Part shown: positions 56,253 through 64,000 of the stretch, in pieces
Numbering within the stretch: the stretch's first letter is position 1
How the letters are laid out: the number at the start of each line of letters is the position of its first letter
Position numbers and translations under genes: made by a program
Source: Bacillota bacterium
Lineage (GTDB): Bacteria; Bacillota; Sulfobacillia; Sulfobacillales; JAIMBI01
Reading direction: 5' to 3'
NCBI GenBank assembly: GCA_021820465.1
Contig: JAKADP010000002.1
Coordinates: 48,456 to 112,455, forward strand
DNA: 64,000 bases
Notes under the pieces: model-generated
Databases searched by the model: none
The model's input: the letters and a program-made list of their open reading frames with translations, nothing else
Told to the model about the DNA's origin: nothing

Positions 56253-57496
56253 GCACGATGGGGCAGGTGGTGGCCAACCTGGACGCGTGGCTCGGCACGA
56301 TGCGCCAGGCGGGTGGATACGGGGGACCCGTCCCGCACTGGTGGGAGTCATGCTTTCGCTATGGAGGGCCCGGCATGGATTGGCGCTACGAAGGCCTCTT
56401 GGCGGGTTACGCGGTGCTGTACCGCCGCACCGGCGCGGCCCATTGGCAGCGCCGCCTCGCCCAGGCGGCGGAAGACGTGCTGGCCGCCCAGCGGTCCGAC
56501 GGATCGCTGGCGGCGTCCCGGTTCGAGAACAACCCGGGCAGTCTGGGGACGCCGCACGAGGCAGCCGCAGCGGCCGGGCTGCTGGCGGCCCACCGGGTGT
56601 GGCCCCACCCTGCGTGGGCGGCCGCCGCCGGCCGCATCTTGGACAACCAGATCGTCCACCTGTGGGATCCCGTCACCCAGGGGTTCAATGACCGGCCGCA
56701 CCAGGTTGGCCGGGTGCCCAACAAGCTGGCGACGCTGGCGGAGGCATGCCTCCTGTACGCGGCCGCGACGGGGGAATCGCGATATCTCGCCTATGGGGCC
56801 GCCGCCCTCGCCGATGTACTGCGCCTGCAGGTGACGGCGCTGGGCCGTCCGGAGAGCGGGGCCGTGCACCAGCAGGCCGCGCGCTGGGGAGGCGACGGGC
56901 GCTTCTTTCCCTTTTACAATGCCCGCATTGTGCCGGGACTGCTGCTGGCGGCCGAGATGCTGGGCGGCGACGACTACCGGACAGCGGCCGAGCGGATTGG
57001 CGACTTCCTCACCCGTGTGCAGAATCCGGACGGGAGCTATCCGCAGGTGGTGTACGCGGGCGGTGCGCGGGCCGAGGGCCCCCGCTGGGTCGCGGGGTCC
57101 GCAGACATCTTGCGGGCCCAGACGCTTTTGGGGCGGACGGTGCCCGCCGCGGTTCAGCACCGTCTGCTGGCGGGTCAGCTCCCGACTGGCGGCTTTCGGA
57201 CGGCCGAGAGATTCCGCGGGGACGGGGCGGTGGACTTCCGGGATGTCACGCCTGCGGTGGGGTGGAACGACAAAGTCCTGAGGTGGCTGGCCGATAGCGG
57301 AGGGATGCCCTCGACGCCTCCGCCCCCCACGGTGCGGCCGGCCACCGAGCTGGTGGCCGTGGGCGGCCGCCCGGCTATTTGGCGGGAGACGCCGGAGGCC
57401 ATCACGATGGTCAGCGGGGCCGACCGAGCACTTTGGTACCGGTGGAACAAGCGGGAGCCCTGGGCCAGTGGGGTGTGGGAGGTGCTGGCGGGATGA
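56249..57496 (+). CDS. Alpha/alpha-toroid (glycoside hydrolase/terpenoid-cyclase-like) protein
   Basis: Repeated helical-hairpin pattern: WRYEGLLAGYAVLYRRTGAAHWQRRLAQAAEDVLAAQRSDGSL...FLTRVQNPDGSYPQVVY...LLAGQLPTGGFRT. Confidence 0.65.
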   Translation: MSTMGQVVANLDAWLGTMRQAGGYGGPVPHWWESCFRYGGPGMDWRYEGLLAGYAVLYRRTGAAHWQRRLAQAAEDVLAAQRSDGSLAASRFENNPGSLGTPHEAAAAAGLLAAHRVWPHPAWAAAAGRILDNQIVHLWDPVTQGFNDRPHQVGRVPNKLATLAEACLLYAAATGESRYLAYGAAALADVLRLQVTALGRPESGAVHQQAARWGGDGRFFPFYNARIVPGLLLAAEMLGGDDYRTAAERIGDFLTRVQNPDGSYPQVVYAGGARAEGPRWVAGSADILRAQTLLGRTVPAAVQHRLLAGQLPTGGFRTAERFRGDGAVDFRDVTPAVGWNDKVLRWLADSGGMPSTPPPPTVRPATELVAVGGRPAIWRETPEAITMVSGADRALWYRWNKREPWASGVWEVLAG

Positions 57497-58473
57497 CCGG
57501 TCGAGACACGGCGTCACGGGTGACGTGGCTGGTGGCGGGGTGGAACGTGGCCTCCGACCTGGAGGCATTTCTGGCGGCATACCAATGCCTGACGGATACC
57601 GCGGATGAACTGGTGCTGGCCATTGGGGGGGCGGACGGGAGCCTGGAGCAGGCCCGGGCCTTTCAAAGGACCCATCCGGAGGTCGTGCTCAAGTTGGAGG
57701 AGCAAGTGGCCGGGATGGGCAAGCAGGGAGCGCTGCGCGCGGCCTGGCCGCTGGTTACCGGCGACATCGTCTACCTGACCGACATGGATTGCCGGCCCAC
57801 CAACGACGCGGTCCGCCCCCTGCTGGCGTGCCTCCAGCGCGGGTGCGACGCGGCAACGGGGTCCGTCCGCCCGCTGAAGGATCAGGAGGACCGGCCGCTA
57901 GTTCGCGCCCAGTGGGCCGTCCTGCGCGCCGGGGACCGCCGGGGCGGCGGTCCCAGCCGTGGGCTGAGTGGCGCCAACACGGCCATCCGCCGGGCCATGC
58001 TGGAGAAAGTAGGGGAATTTTCCTGGCCAGCCCCTACGGGCACGGACTATACGCTGGCCAAGCGCGTGCTGGCGCAGGGAGGATCGATCTGGCGGGAGCC
58101 GGCCAGCGAAATGCCCACGCGCTTTCCGGATCGGCCGGGCGGCTATGTGCAGAAGCAGGCCCGATGGCTGGGAACGGTGGTGCGCATGGGGTGCCGCTAT
58201 AGCGCCTGGGATGACGTGCGGGCGGTGGGCCGAACGCTGGCTATCCCATGGGTCGTGCTGGGGGCGCTGGCGGCGGGCGCGTGGTGGTGGCCCGGGGTCT
58301 GGAGTGTCGCGCTCATTCTGCTGGGGGAGGCGTGCCGGCGGCGCCAGCACTACGTGAGATGGGCGGGCCTGCCCGTGGGGGCGGCACCGACCTTGTCGGC
58401 CGTCCTGGTGGATTGGCTGGCGGCGCTCGAAGCGGTCCGGCAGCTCGTGGTGAGGCGGCCGCGGTGGACCTAA
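57493..58473 (+). CDS. Glycosyltransferase family 2-like membrane protein
   Basis: VTWLVAGWNVASDLEAFLAAYQCL...VTGDIVYLTDMDCRPTNDAVRPLLACL (DxD-like); GLSGANTAIRRAML; C-terminal TM region. Confidence 0.8.
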   Translation: MTGRDTASRVTWLVAGWNVASDLEAFLAAYQCLTDTADELVLAIGGADGSLEQARAFQRTHPEVVLKLEEQVAGMGKQGALRAAWPLVTGDIVYLTDMDCRPTNDAVRPLLACLQRGCDAATGSVRPLKDQEDRPLVRAQWAVLRAGDRRGGGPSRGLSGANTAIRRAMLEKVGEFSWPAPTGTDYTLAKRVLAQGGSIWREPASEMPTRFPDRPGGYVQKQARWLGTVVRMGCRYSAWDDVRAVGRTLAIPWVVLGALAAGAWWWPGVWSVALILLGEACRRRQHYVRWAGLPVGAAPTLSAVLVDWLAALEAVRQLVVRRPRWT

Positions 58474-60926
58474 GCGCCTGGCGGAGAGGGGGCCTCGCGG
58501 GGGCGCTGTGCGTCGGGGCGTGGATCTGTCTTCCTGGCGGCGCGCGGGCGGCGGCGCCTCCCGTCCACCCGGTCGTGGACACCCGGTTTGTATCGCTGAC
58601 GGGCGCCACGTGGCCGGAGTTGGCCTCTGGCGCGGCTGGGCAGGCGGTCATCGAGTACTACTTGCCGTCTCGGGGCCCCAGCCGCCCGAGCCTGGTGGTG
58701 TGGCTCAGCAACGACGGGCGCGCCAGCCTCGCGCGGGTGTACGAGGCTCCGCCGGGGCGAACCTGGGTGCCCATCAGCGGGAGCCAGCCGCTCGCGCCCC
58801 AGCTGTTGCGGTTCAAGCCCATCATGGTGGTGGCGGCCCCGCACGGCTGGTGGTCCCGCGGCGGCTTGCCGGACTACAATGTCACGGTGGACGTGTTTGG
58901 ACCCGTCTACACGATGTGGGGCGGTGCTCCCGGGGCGGGGTCGTATCTGTCTGGGATTCGGCGAGGGCCGCTGGCGTTTGTGGTATATCTGCACGGCAGC
59001 GCCCCCGGCATCCCAGCCTGGGATGACAGGCGGCTCATTGTACCGCTGGCCGGCGGCCACATCCGTGCCAGCTATGCCGAGCCCGAGTGCACCACCGTGC
59101 GCACCTGGGTGCCGGGGCCGAGTCCGCTTTGGCCCTACGTGGCCTACGGCGGGCACTTTCTGCAAGGCATCGGGACGGAAACGCCCCCGATCGTGGTGAA
59201 CTGGGCGGCGGGCACCGTGGCGAAGTTCAGCGAAGTGGTCAGTCTCCGCAATCAGGGGTGTAGCTACGGGTTCTACTCCCCGACTCCGGTCGTGCCGGGG
59301 CATCTGAACCATCCGTCCTTCGAGTCGCCTTGGGGGCTTTACACCCTAGGGCCCAAAGCCACCGGCCTGCCCAATCTCATCATCCGCGTCAACTGGCAGC
59401 CCACGCATACACTGGCCCAATTGGGGCTGCGCAAGCCAACGCCCTTGGCCTTGGCCGCCTTGGGACGGTCGAGCGAGACCGTGCGGTACTCCTGGGCCGA
59501 CCACCCGGGCAACCAGGAGTTCAACTACAAGGTCGACCTGCTGGGATTTCAAACCATCACCGCTCATACGCGCATTATGGGAGGGCGGGAAACCATCGTG
59601 GCGCCCGGCTATGCTGCCCTTCCCGCCGGCATCATCGCAGAGCGCTGGCCGGTCACGACGTTCATCGACCAAAATGCCAAGCCCTATCTGACCAGCGAGG
59701 GATTGTATGCATGGCCTGCGGGGCAGGTGGGGCCCCTGTTCCTGTTTGGAGAGCAGGGGGCACCGGACCTCTCGGCCTACCACACCCTGCCCGCTGGGAC
59801 GCGGGGGGAGTATCGGATTGGGCTGGCCGCGCGCCCGTGGCTGTATGCCAGTCCCGTCGATGGGAAGCTCCACCTCCTGGGAGCCCAGGCGGGACTGTGG
59901 CAAATCGACGCCACGGCCAAACTGGTGGAGCGCCGGCTGGGAGATGGGCCGTATATCAATGACTGGCGTCTGTTCACCAAAGGCGCGGGCGGCTACCGCC
60001 CGGTATCTCGGCTGGATGCGCTGGACGGACGGGTGTGGCTCTACGCGGGGCCGCATGGCTTGGCCGTGCTGTTGGCCCCATTCACGGCGTCCGCGTTCCA
60101 GGTGCTGCCCCCCACCAATGCGGCCTCCTGGCAGCGGTTTGTCCACGAGGTGGCGCCGTATCAGCAGGGCAAGAACCCGCGCCACCTGGGTCGGTGGCTG
60201 CCCCGCCGCGCCGCCGCGGCCCTCACCGCCGCGTCAGGCCAGGTGAGTGCGGTCGTGCCGACGCCCGGCGGCTTTCAGGCGTTGGTCACCGTCGGACCGG
60301 GTGGGGCCCGCTCGCAGCTTCCGGGGGTCGCGGCCCACGTGGCCTCCGGACGCTATGCCCTGACCTACACCGCCAGCACGGAGCGATTCCGTCTGGTGCC
60401 GGCTCCCCTTGGGTCAACCCATCTCGCGATCCGCGGCACCTTGGCCCATGCCCATCCGGGCGAGCCGGACCCGCTGGGGCTTACCGTCTGGAATGCCGGC
60501 CCCAGTCCCTGGCGCGGCAGTGTCCGCATCCGTGTCGGGCGGCGGCAGACGATGCTGGCCGCGGCGATCCCGGCGGGGGGGACGTGGCGGGCGTCCACGG
60601 CGGTGGCGGTGTCGTCGTCTCACCTGCTGGTGGTTCGCGTGGCGGCGCACCGCCAGCGGGCGGTCATTCGAACCCCGGTCACGCCGACGCGGCGCCCGGG
60701 GCGGGCGCACCTGGCCGCGCTGTCGTTTGACAGCCCGCCGGCCACGGCGGCGTTCCTGACGGGGCTCTTCCTGCTGGCCGGCCTGTCCGCTGGCGTGTGG
60801 CGGGGACACGCGTCTCCCACCGCTGGCCCCGCCAAGCGGCCAGCCCGCCGGTCCTCAGGCACGACGGGCCCCCGGGCGCGGGGACGCCGTGTGGGCGCAC
60901 CCAAGGGAGGGTCGGATGAACGTTGA
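58464..60926 (+). CDS. Large exported surface protein with C-terminal TM anchor and basic tail (unrecognised)
   Basis: Signal peptide-like GGLAGALCVGAWICLPGGARAAAPP; ~760-aa extracellular region; C-terminal TM ATAAFLTGLFLLAGLSAGVWRG followed by Arg/Lys-rich tail. Confidence 0.75.
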   Translation: MDLSAWRRGGLAGALCVGAWICLPGGARAAAPPVHPVVDTRFVSLTGATWPELASGAAGQAVIEYYLPSRGPSRPSLVVWLSNDGRASLARVYEAPPGRTWVPISGSQPLAPQLLRFKPIMVVAAPHGWWSRGGLPDYNVTVDVFGPVYTMWGGAPGAGSYLSGIRRGPLAFVVYLHGSAPGIPAWDDRRLIVPLAGGHIRASYAEPECTTVRTWVPGPSPLWPYVAYGGHFLQGIGTETPPIVVNWAAGTVAKFSEVVSLRNQGCSYGFYSPTPVVPGHLNHPSFESPWGLYTLGPKATGLPNLIIRVNWQPTHTLAQLGLRKPTPLALAALGRSSETVRYSWADHPGNQEFNYKVDLLGFQTITAHTRIMGGRETIVAPGYAALPAGIIAERWPVTTFIDQNAKPYLTSEGLYAWPAGQVGPLFLFGEQGAPDLSAYHTLPAGTRGEYRIGLAARPWLYASPVDGKLHLLGAQAGLWQIDATAKLVERRLGDGPYINDWRLFTKGAGGYRPVSRLDALDGRVWLYAGPHGLAVLLAPFTASAFQVLPPTNAASWQRFVHEVAPYQQGKNPRHLGRWLPRRAAAALTAASGQVSAVVPTPGGFQALVTVGPGGARSQLPGVAAHVASGRYALTYTASTERFRLVPAPLGSTHLAIRGTLAHAHPGEPDPLGLTVWNAGPSPWRGSVRIRVGRRQTMLAAAIPAGGTWRASTAVAVSSSHLLVVRVAAHRQRAVIRTPVTPTRRPGRAHLAALSFDSPPATAAFLTGLFLLAGLSAGVWRGHASPTAGPAKRPARRSSGTTGPRARGRRVGAPKGGSDER

Positions 60927-62490
60927 CCACCAGGCGGCCATGCGCCGCCTCATGGTGGTGCTGGCGGCGGGCATGGCCTACGCATTTGTGTTTGTCGTCC
61001 GCTACCGAGGCCTGTGGGTGGAAAACGACACGGCGTTTTTCACACGGGACGCGGTGATGGCGGTCCGCCGGCACTCCGTGCTGTTTGCGGGAGAGTATCC
61101 CCACGGCTTTCTGTACACCGCGTGGCTGGCGTCGTTCCAATGGCTGGCCGGCGTGTCGCCGCCCGTGTTCAACACGGTCGTGGCTCCGTTCGTGGGCATG
61201 GCCCTGATGTTGCTGGCCGGCTACCTGTGCTATCGGGCGCTGACCCACTCGGAGCGTGCGGCGACCTTGGGCGCCTGGATGCTGCTGGCCATACCCGAGT
61301 TGGTGTTTTCGGCGGTGCGGGGCAACCACGAGAAATTGAACATCGCCATCCTGCTGCTGGGGCTCGCGGCGCTGGCGGCCAGCGTCCCCCGTCGGCCGGC
61401 CGGCGCCCCGACCGCGGAGCGCGTGCGGCAGTACACGTGGCTGGGTGTCTTTCTTCTCCTCATGCTGATGAATGCCGTGACCAACGACTACTTTGCCTCC
61501 ACGCTGGCGGCCGGGGGCCTCTTGGCTGCGGCATTTATGGTGGCCGCCCGGCGGCGGCTGAGATGGCCGGCGGCCGGTGTCGGACGTCTGGCCGCCCGGC
61601 TGGGCGCCGGCATGGCGGTGGCGGGCGGACTGGTGGTGTGGGTGATGCTGGCGGTGTACCCCCCGGCCGCCCAGGATTTCGCCCTGCTGTCCACCGCATC
61701 CGTCAAGCTGTGGCACCTGCTGCTGACCGGACGCGTGCACTCGAACCCCTATGCGGCGCCGGCCGCCCAATGGGCGGGCCGCCTGGCGTATCTGCTGGTG
61801 GCCTCATTTCGATGGATGATGTTTGGCGCGTCGCTGGTAGTGTTTGTCGCCTTTGGACGCCGATTGTGGGTGCGGCGGCGGGTTCCCGCCCCGCTCCTGC
61901 TGCTGTTGGCGCTGTACCTGGCCTTGGGGCTGTTGGTGGCGGTGGCGATCCCCATGGACTTTACGGGACTGGCGGCCGGCAGCAACCTCGAGGTGCGCAA
62001 CTTCACGTACTTTGCCCTGATGGCGGCGCCTCTCGCTGCCATGGGGCTGCTGGCCGTTTGGCGGCATCCCCGCGCGCGGGGTGCGGGGGGCTGGTCGGGC
62101 GTGGTGGTGGCCGGGCTGCTGGCGGCGGGCGTCGTCAAGGTGACGCTGGACCCGCTGGTGTCCAACGAGTGGATTTTCTACACGCCCGCTGAGCGGCAGG
62201 CGGTGGGGTTCTTTGTGGAGCACGCCCGCGGCGCGGGGCTCTGGACCGGTCCCGACAACCGATTGGTGTACATGGCGCAGAGTCTCTGGCCCGTGATCCC
62301 CCACGACAATGTGGTGATGGGCTTTAAGCCCCTACCCCTTACGGCCAACTTCTTGTGGTCGCCCGTGGTGGTGGCCAACACGCAGGCTCAGCACGGGATG
62401 CTGCCGCCCTATGCGGTCCAGAATCGGGTGTACGACGACGGCGGGGCCGCCATCTATCAAACGGTCCCGACAAGCCCATTTCAGCCGTGA
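60916..62490 (+). CDS. Multi-pass membrane protein, putative GT-C-type glycosyltransferase
   Basis: About 10 hydrophobic segments; acidic ENDTAFFTRD in the first extracytoplasmic loop; soluble C-terminal tail; in glycan cluster. Confidence 0.65.
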   Translation: MNVDHQAAMRRLMVVLAAGMAYAFVFVVRYRGLWVENDTAFFTRDAVMAVRRHSVLFAGEYPHGFLYTAWLASFQWLAGVSPPVFNTVVAPFVGMALMLLAGYLCYRALTHSERAATLGAWMLLAIPELVFSAVRGNHEKLNIAILLLGLAALAASVPRRPAGAPTAERVRQYTWLGVFLLLMLMNAVTNDYFASTLAAGGLLAAAFMVAARRRLRWPAAGVGRLAARLGAGMAVAGGLVVWVMLAVYPPAAQDFALLSTASVKLWHLLLTGRVHSNPYAAPAAQWAGRLAYLLVASFRWMMFGASLVVFVAFGRRLWVRRRVPAPLLLLLALYLALGLLVAVAIPMDFTGLAAGSNLEVRNFTYFALMAAPLAAMGLLAVWRHPRARGAGGWSGVVVAGLLAAGVVKVTLDPLVSNEWIFYTPAERQAVGFFVEHARGAGLWTGPDNRLVYMAQSLWPVIPHDNVVMGFKPLPLTANFLWSPVVVANTQAQHGMLPPYAVQNRVYDDGGAAIYQTVPTSPFQP

Positions 62491-63626
62491 GCGGACGAGC
62501 CGGCGCGGTCGTAGATGGCCAGCGTGTCGCGGGCCGCTTGGGCCCAGCTAAATGGGCGGACGTGCGCGGGGCCACGCCGCCCCAATTCGCGCCGCCAACC
62601 GGGATTCCGGCACAGGCGGGCCAGCGCCCGGGCCAGCTCGTCCACGGACTCGGGATCCACCAGTAGCGCGGCGCCCTGCCCCACGGTGGAGAGCGGCGGT
62701 CGGTGGCTGGTCACCACGGCCACGCCAGATGCCATGGCTTCCAGCGGGGGCAGGCCGAAGCCCTCATCCAGGGAGGGGAACACCAGCATCATCGCGTTGG
62801 CGTACAGACCGGGCAAGTCCGCGTCCGGGACGGGCCCCAGAAACTCCACGCGGTCGGCCAGGCCGAGGACTCGCGCGTGTGCCTGCGCCGCCTCCAGCCG
62901 ACCCGGCCGCCACGCGCCGGCCACCACCAAGGACCAGGGCTGGCGGCGGTCCAGCCGCGCGACCGCGGCCAGCACGCGGTCGAGGTTCTTGTTGGGGGCG
63001 CCGCCCCCCACAAACAGCAGGTAAGGACGGTGGACGGCAAAGCGGCCGCGACCTTGCTCGGCTGGGGAGAAGCGTGCCCCCACCCCGGGGGGGACCACCG
63101 TCACCCGGTCGGCCGGCAGACCGAGCCGCGCCACCGCCGCGTCGCGCACCGCCTCGCTGAGCGTGATGACGTGGTGCGCCCGCGGCAGCCGGTGGCGGTA
63201 GTACACCTGCCAGCGCCACTGGCTCAGACGGGCCGAAAAACCTTGGCCTGGCGGGTCGTCCAGCGGCATGACATCGTGCAGGGTCACGACCGTGGCGGTG
63301 TGGGGATGGATGGCCACGCCATTGAAGTCGGGGGCATGGAAGACCCGAGGGTGGCCGCGGCGGAGCGCCGTGTGCAGGAAGAATTCGTTGTACAGCCAGT
63401 ATGCCTGTGCCGGCCGGTGGGCTCTCCACCCGAAAGTGGCGTGGGCGGCCACCTCGTCGGGGAGCCACTGGCGCCCCACGGTGCTGGCGAGGCAGGTGAT
63501 TCGGTCGGGCGCCAGCGCCACGAGGGCGCGGGTGAGCTCGCGCGTGTACGTCCCGACGCCTCGGAGCCGGTGCTCGGACTGCAGGGGCGTGGCATCAATC
63601 AGAATGTCCCACCGGTGTCCCATCAT
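62481..63626 (-). CDS. Glycosyltransferase family 4 (mannosyltransferase-like)
   Basis: DILIDATPLQSEHRLRGVGTYTRELTRAL...YLLFVGGGAPNKNLDRVLAAVARL...LVFPSLDEGFGLPPLEAMASGVAVVTS. Confidence 0.92.
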   Translation of the reverse strand: MMGHRWDILIDATPLQSEHRLRGVGTYTRELTRALVALAPDRITCLASTVGRQWLPDEVAAHATFGWRAHRPAQAYWLYNEFFLHTALRRGHPRVFHAPDFNGVAIHPHTATVVTLHDVMPLDDPPGQGFSARLSQWRWQVYYRHRLPRAHHVITLSEAVRDAAVARLGLPADRVTVVPPGVGARFSPAEQGRGRFAVHRPYLLFVGGGAPNKNLDRVLAAVARLDRRQPWSLVVAGAWRPGRLEAAQAHARVLGLADRVEFLGPVPDADLPGLYANAMMLVFPSLDEGFGLPPLEAMASGVAVVTSHRPPLSTVGQGAALLVDPESVDELARALARLCRNPGWRRELGRRGPAHVRPFSWAQAARDTLAIYDRAGSSAHG

Positions 63627-64000
63627 CCGCCCACCAGCCCCCGGTACAGGTCAAGGACGGTGGCCGCTGTCGCGTCCCAGGTGAAGCGCTCAGCGCGCCG
63701 GCGCCCCTGGACGGCCAGCCGTCGCGCCAGCCCGTCGTCCGTCAGAAGGCGGATGACGGCCGCCGCGAGGGCATCGACGTCTTCCGGGTTGACCAAAATC
63801 GCTGCTTCGCCGGTGACCTCGGGCAGGGCGGAGCGGTTGGACGCCACGACCGGCACCCCGTGGGCCATGCCTTCGAGGGCGGGCAGCCCAAACCCTTCGT
63901 AGAGAGACGGAAACACCACCACCGCGGCGCCGGCGTATGCGGTCGCCAGCTGGTCATCGGATACGTAGCCTAAGTAGTGCACCCCGTCCGGGATTCCGGC
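63623..64000 (-). CDS. Glycosyltransferase family 4, C-terminal part (5' end outside window)
   Basis: HYLGYVSDDQLATAYAGAAVVVFPSLYEGFGLPALEGMAHGVPVVASNRSALPEVTGEAAILVNPEDVDALAAAV; reading frame open to the window edge. Confidence 0.9.
   Translation of the reverse strand, partial: AGIPDGVHYLGYVSDDQLATAYAGAAVVVFPSLYEGFGLPALEGMAHGVPVVASNRSALPEVTGEAAILVNPEDVDALAAAVIRLLTDDGLARRLAVQGRRRAERFTWDATAATVLDLYRGLVGG

Noticed and set aside
1-64000. CRISPR arrays, rRNA/tRNA genes, IS elements, prophage or toxin-antitoxin/defence genes
   Set aside because: No regularly spaced repeats, no tRNA/rRNA-like sequence, and no transposase, integrase or recognisable defence protein in any ORF

Overview
A roughly 64 kb, very GC-rich, gene-dense chromosomal segment. 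It probably comes from a high-GC, thermophile-like member of the Firmicutes; this is inferred from CodY, SigI/RsgI, ZapA, MutS2, a T-box and the gene order infC-rpmI-rplT ... pheS-pheT-zapA ... mutS2, and no search was run. Positions 1-26 kb are mostly housekeeping: 3' end of infC, rpmI, rplT, a SpoU-type rRNA methyltransferase, a FUSC protein, T-box-pheST, zapA, mutS2, tyrS, nadE, yebC, ruvCAB, sigI-rsgI, yajC, an amino-acid dehydrogenase, and a methylmalonyl-CoA mutase/epimerase/carboxyltransferase cluster. Positions 26-45 kb are metabolic and accessory: 1-Cys peroxiredoxin, acyl-CoA ligase, SDR, GAF-like/GGDEF-like protein, a two-ATPase ABC system, D-threonine aldolase-like enzyme, a shortened CodY, pxpBCA, an Asp-box lipoprotein, YihY, a slipin and a PBP2-like transpeptidase. 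Positions 46-64 kb are a surface-glycan cluster: DUF4012-like protein, flippase, a complete GDP-heptose gene set (hddC, hddA, gmhA, gmhB), many glycosyltransferases and several orphan proteins. The most interesting signals are (i) an ABC exporter pair whose two ATPases have complementary motif losses, beside a permease carrying a possible dead M1-peptidase-like ectodomain; (ii) a CodY with a truncated GAF domain, divergent from pxpBCA; (iii) a heptose/S-layer-type glycan cluster with a translationally coupled run of unrecognised proteins; and (iv) two hairpins at zapA and yajC. I saw no rRNA, tRNA, CRISPR array, transposase or prophage.
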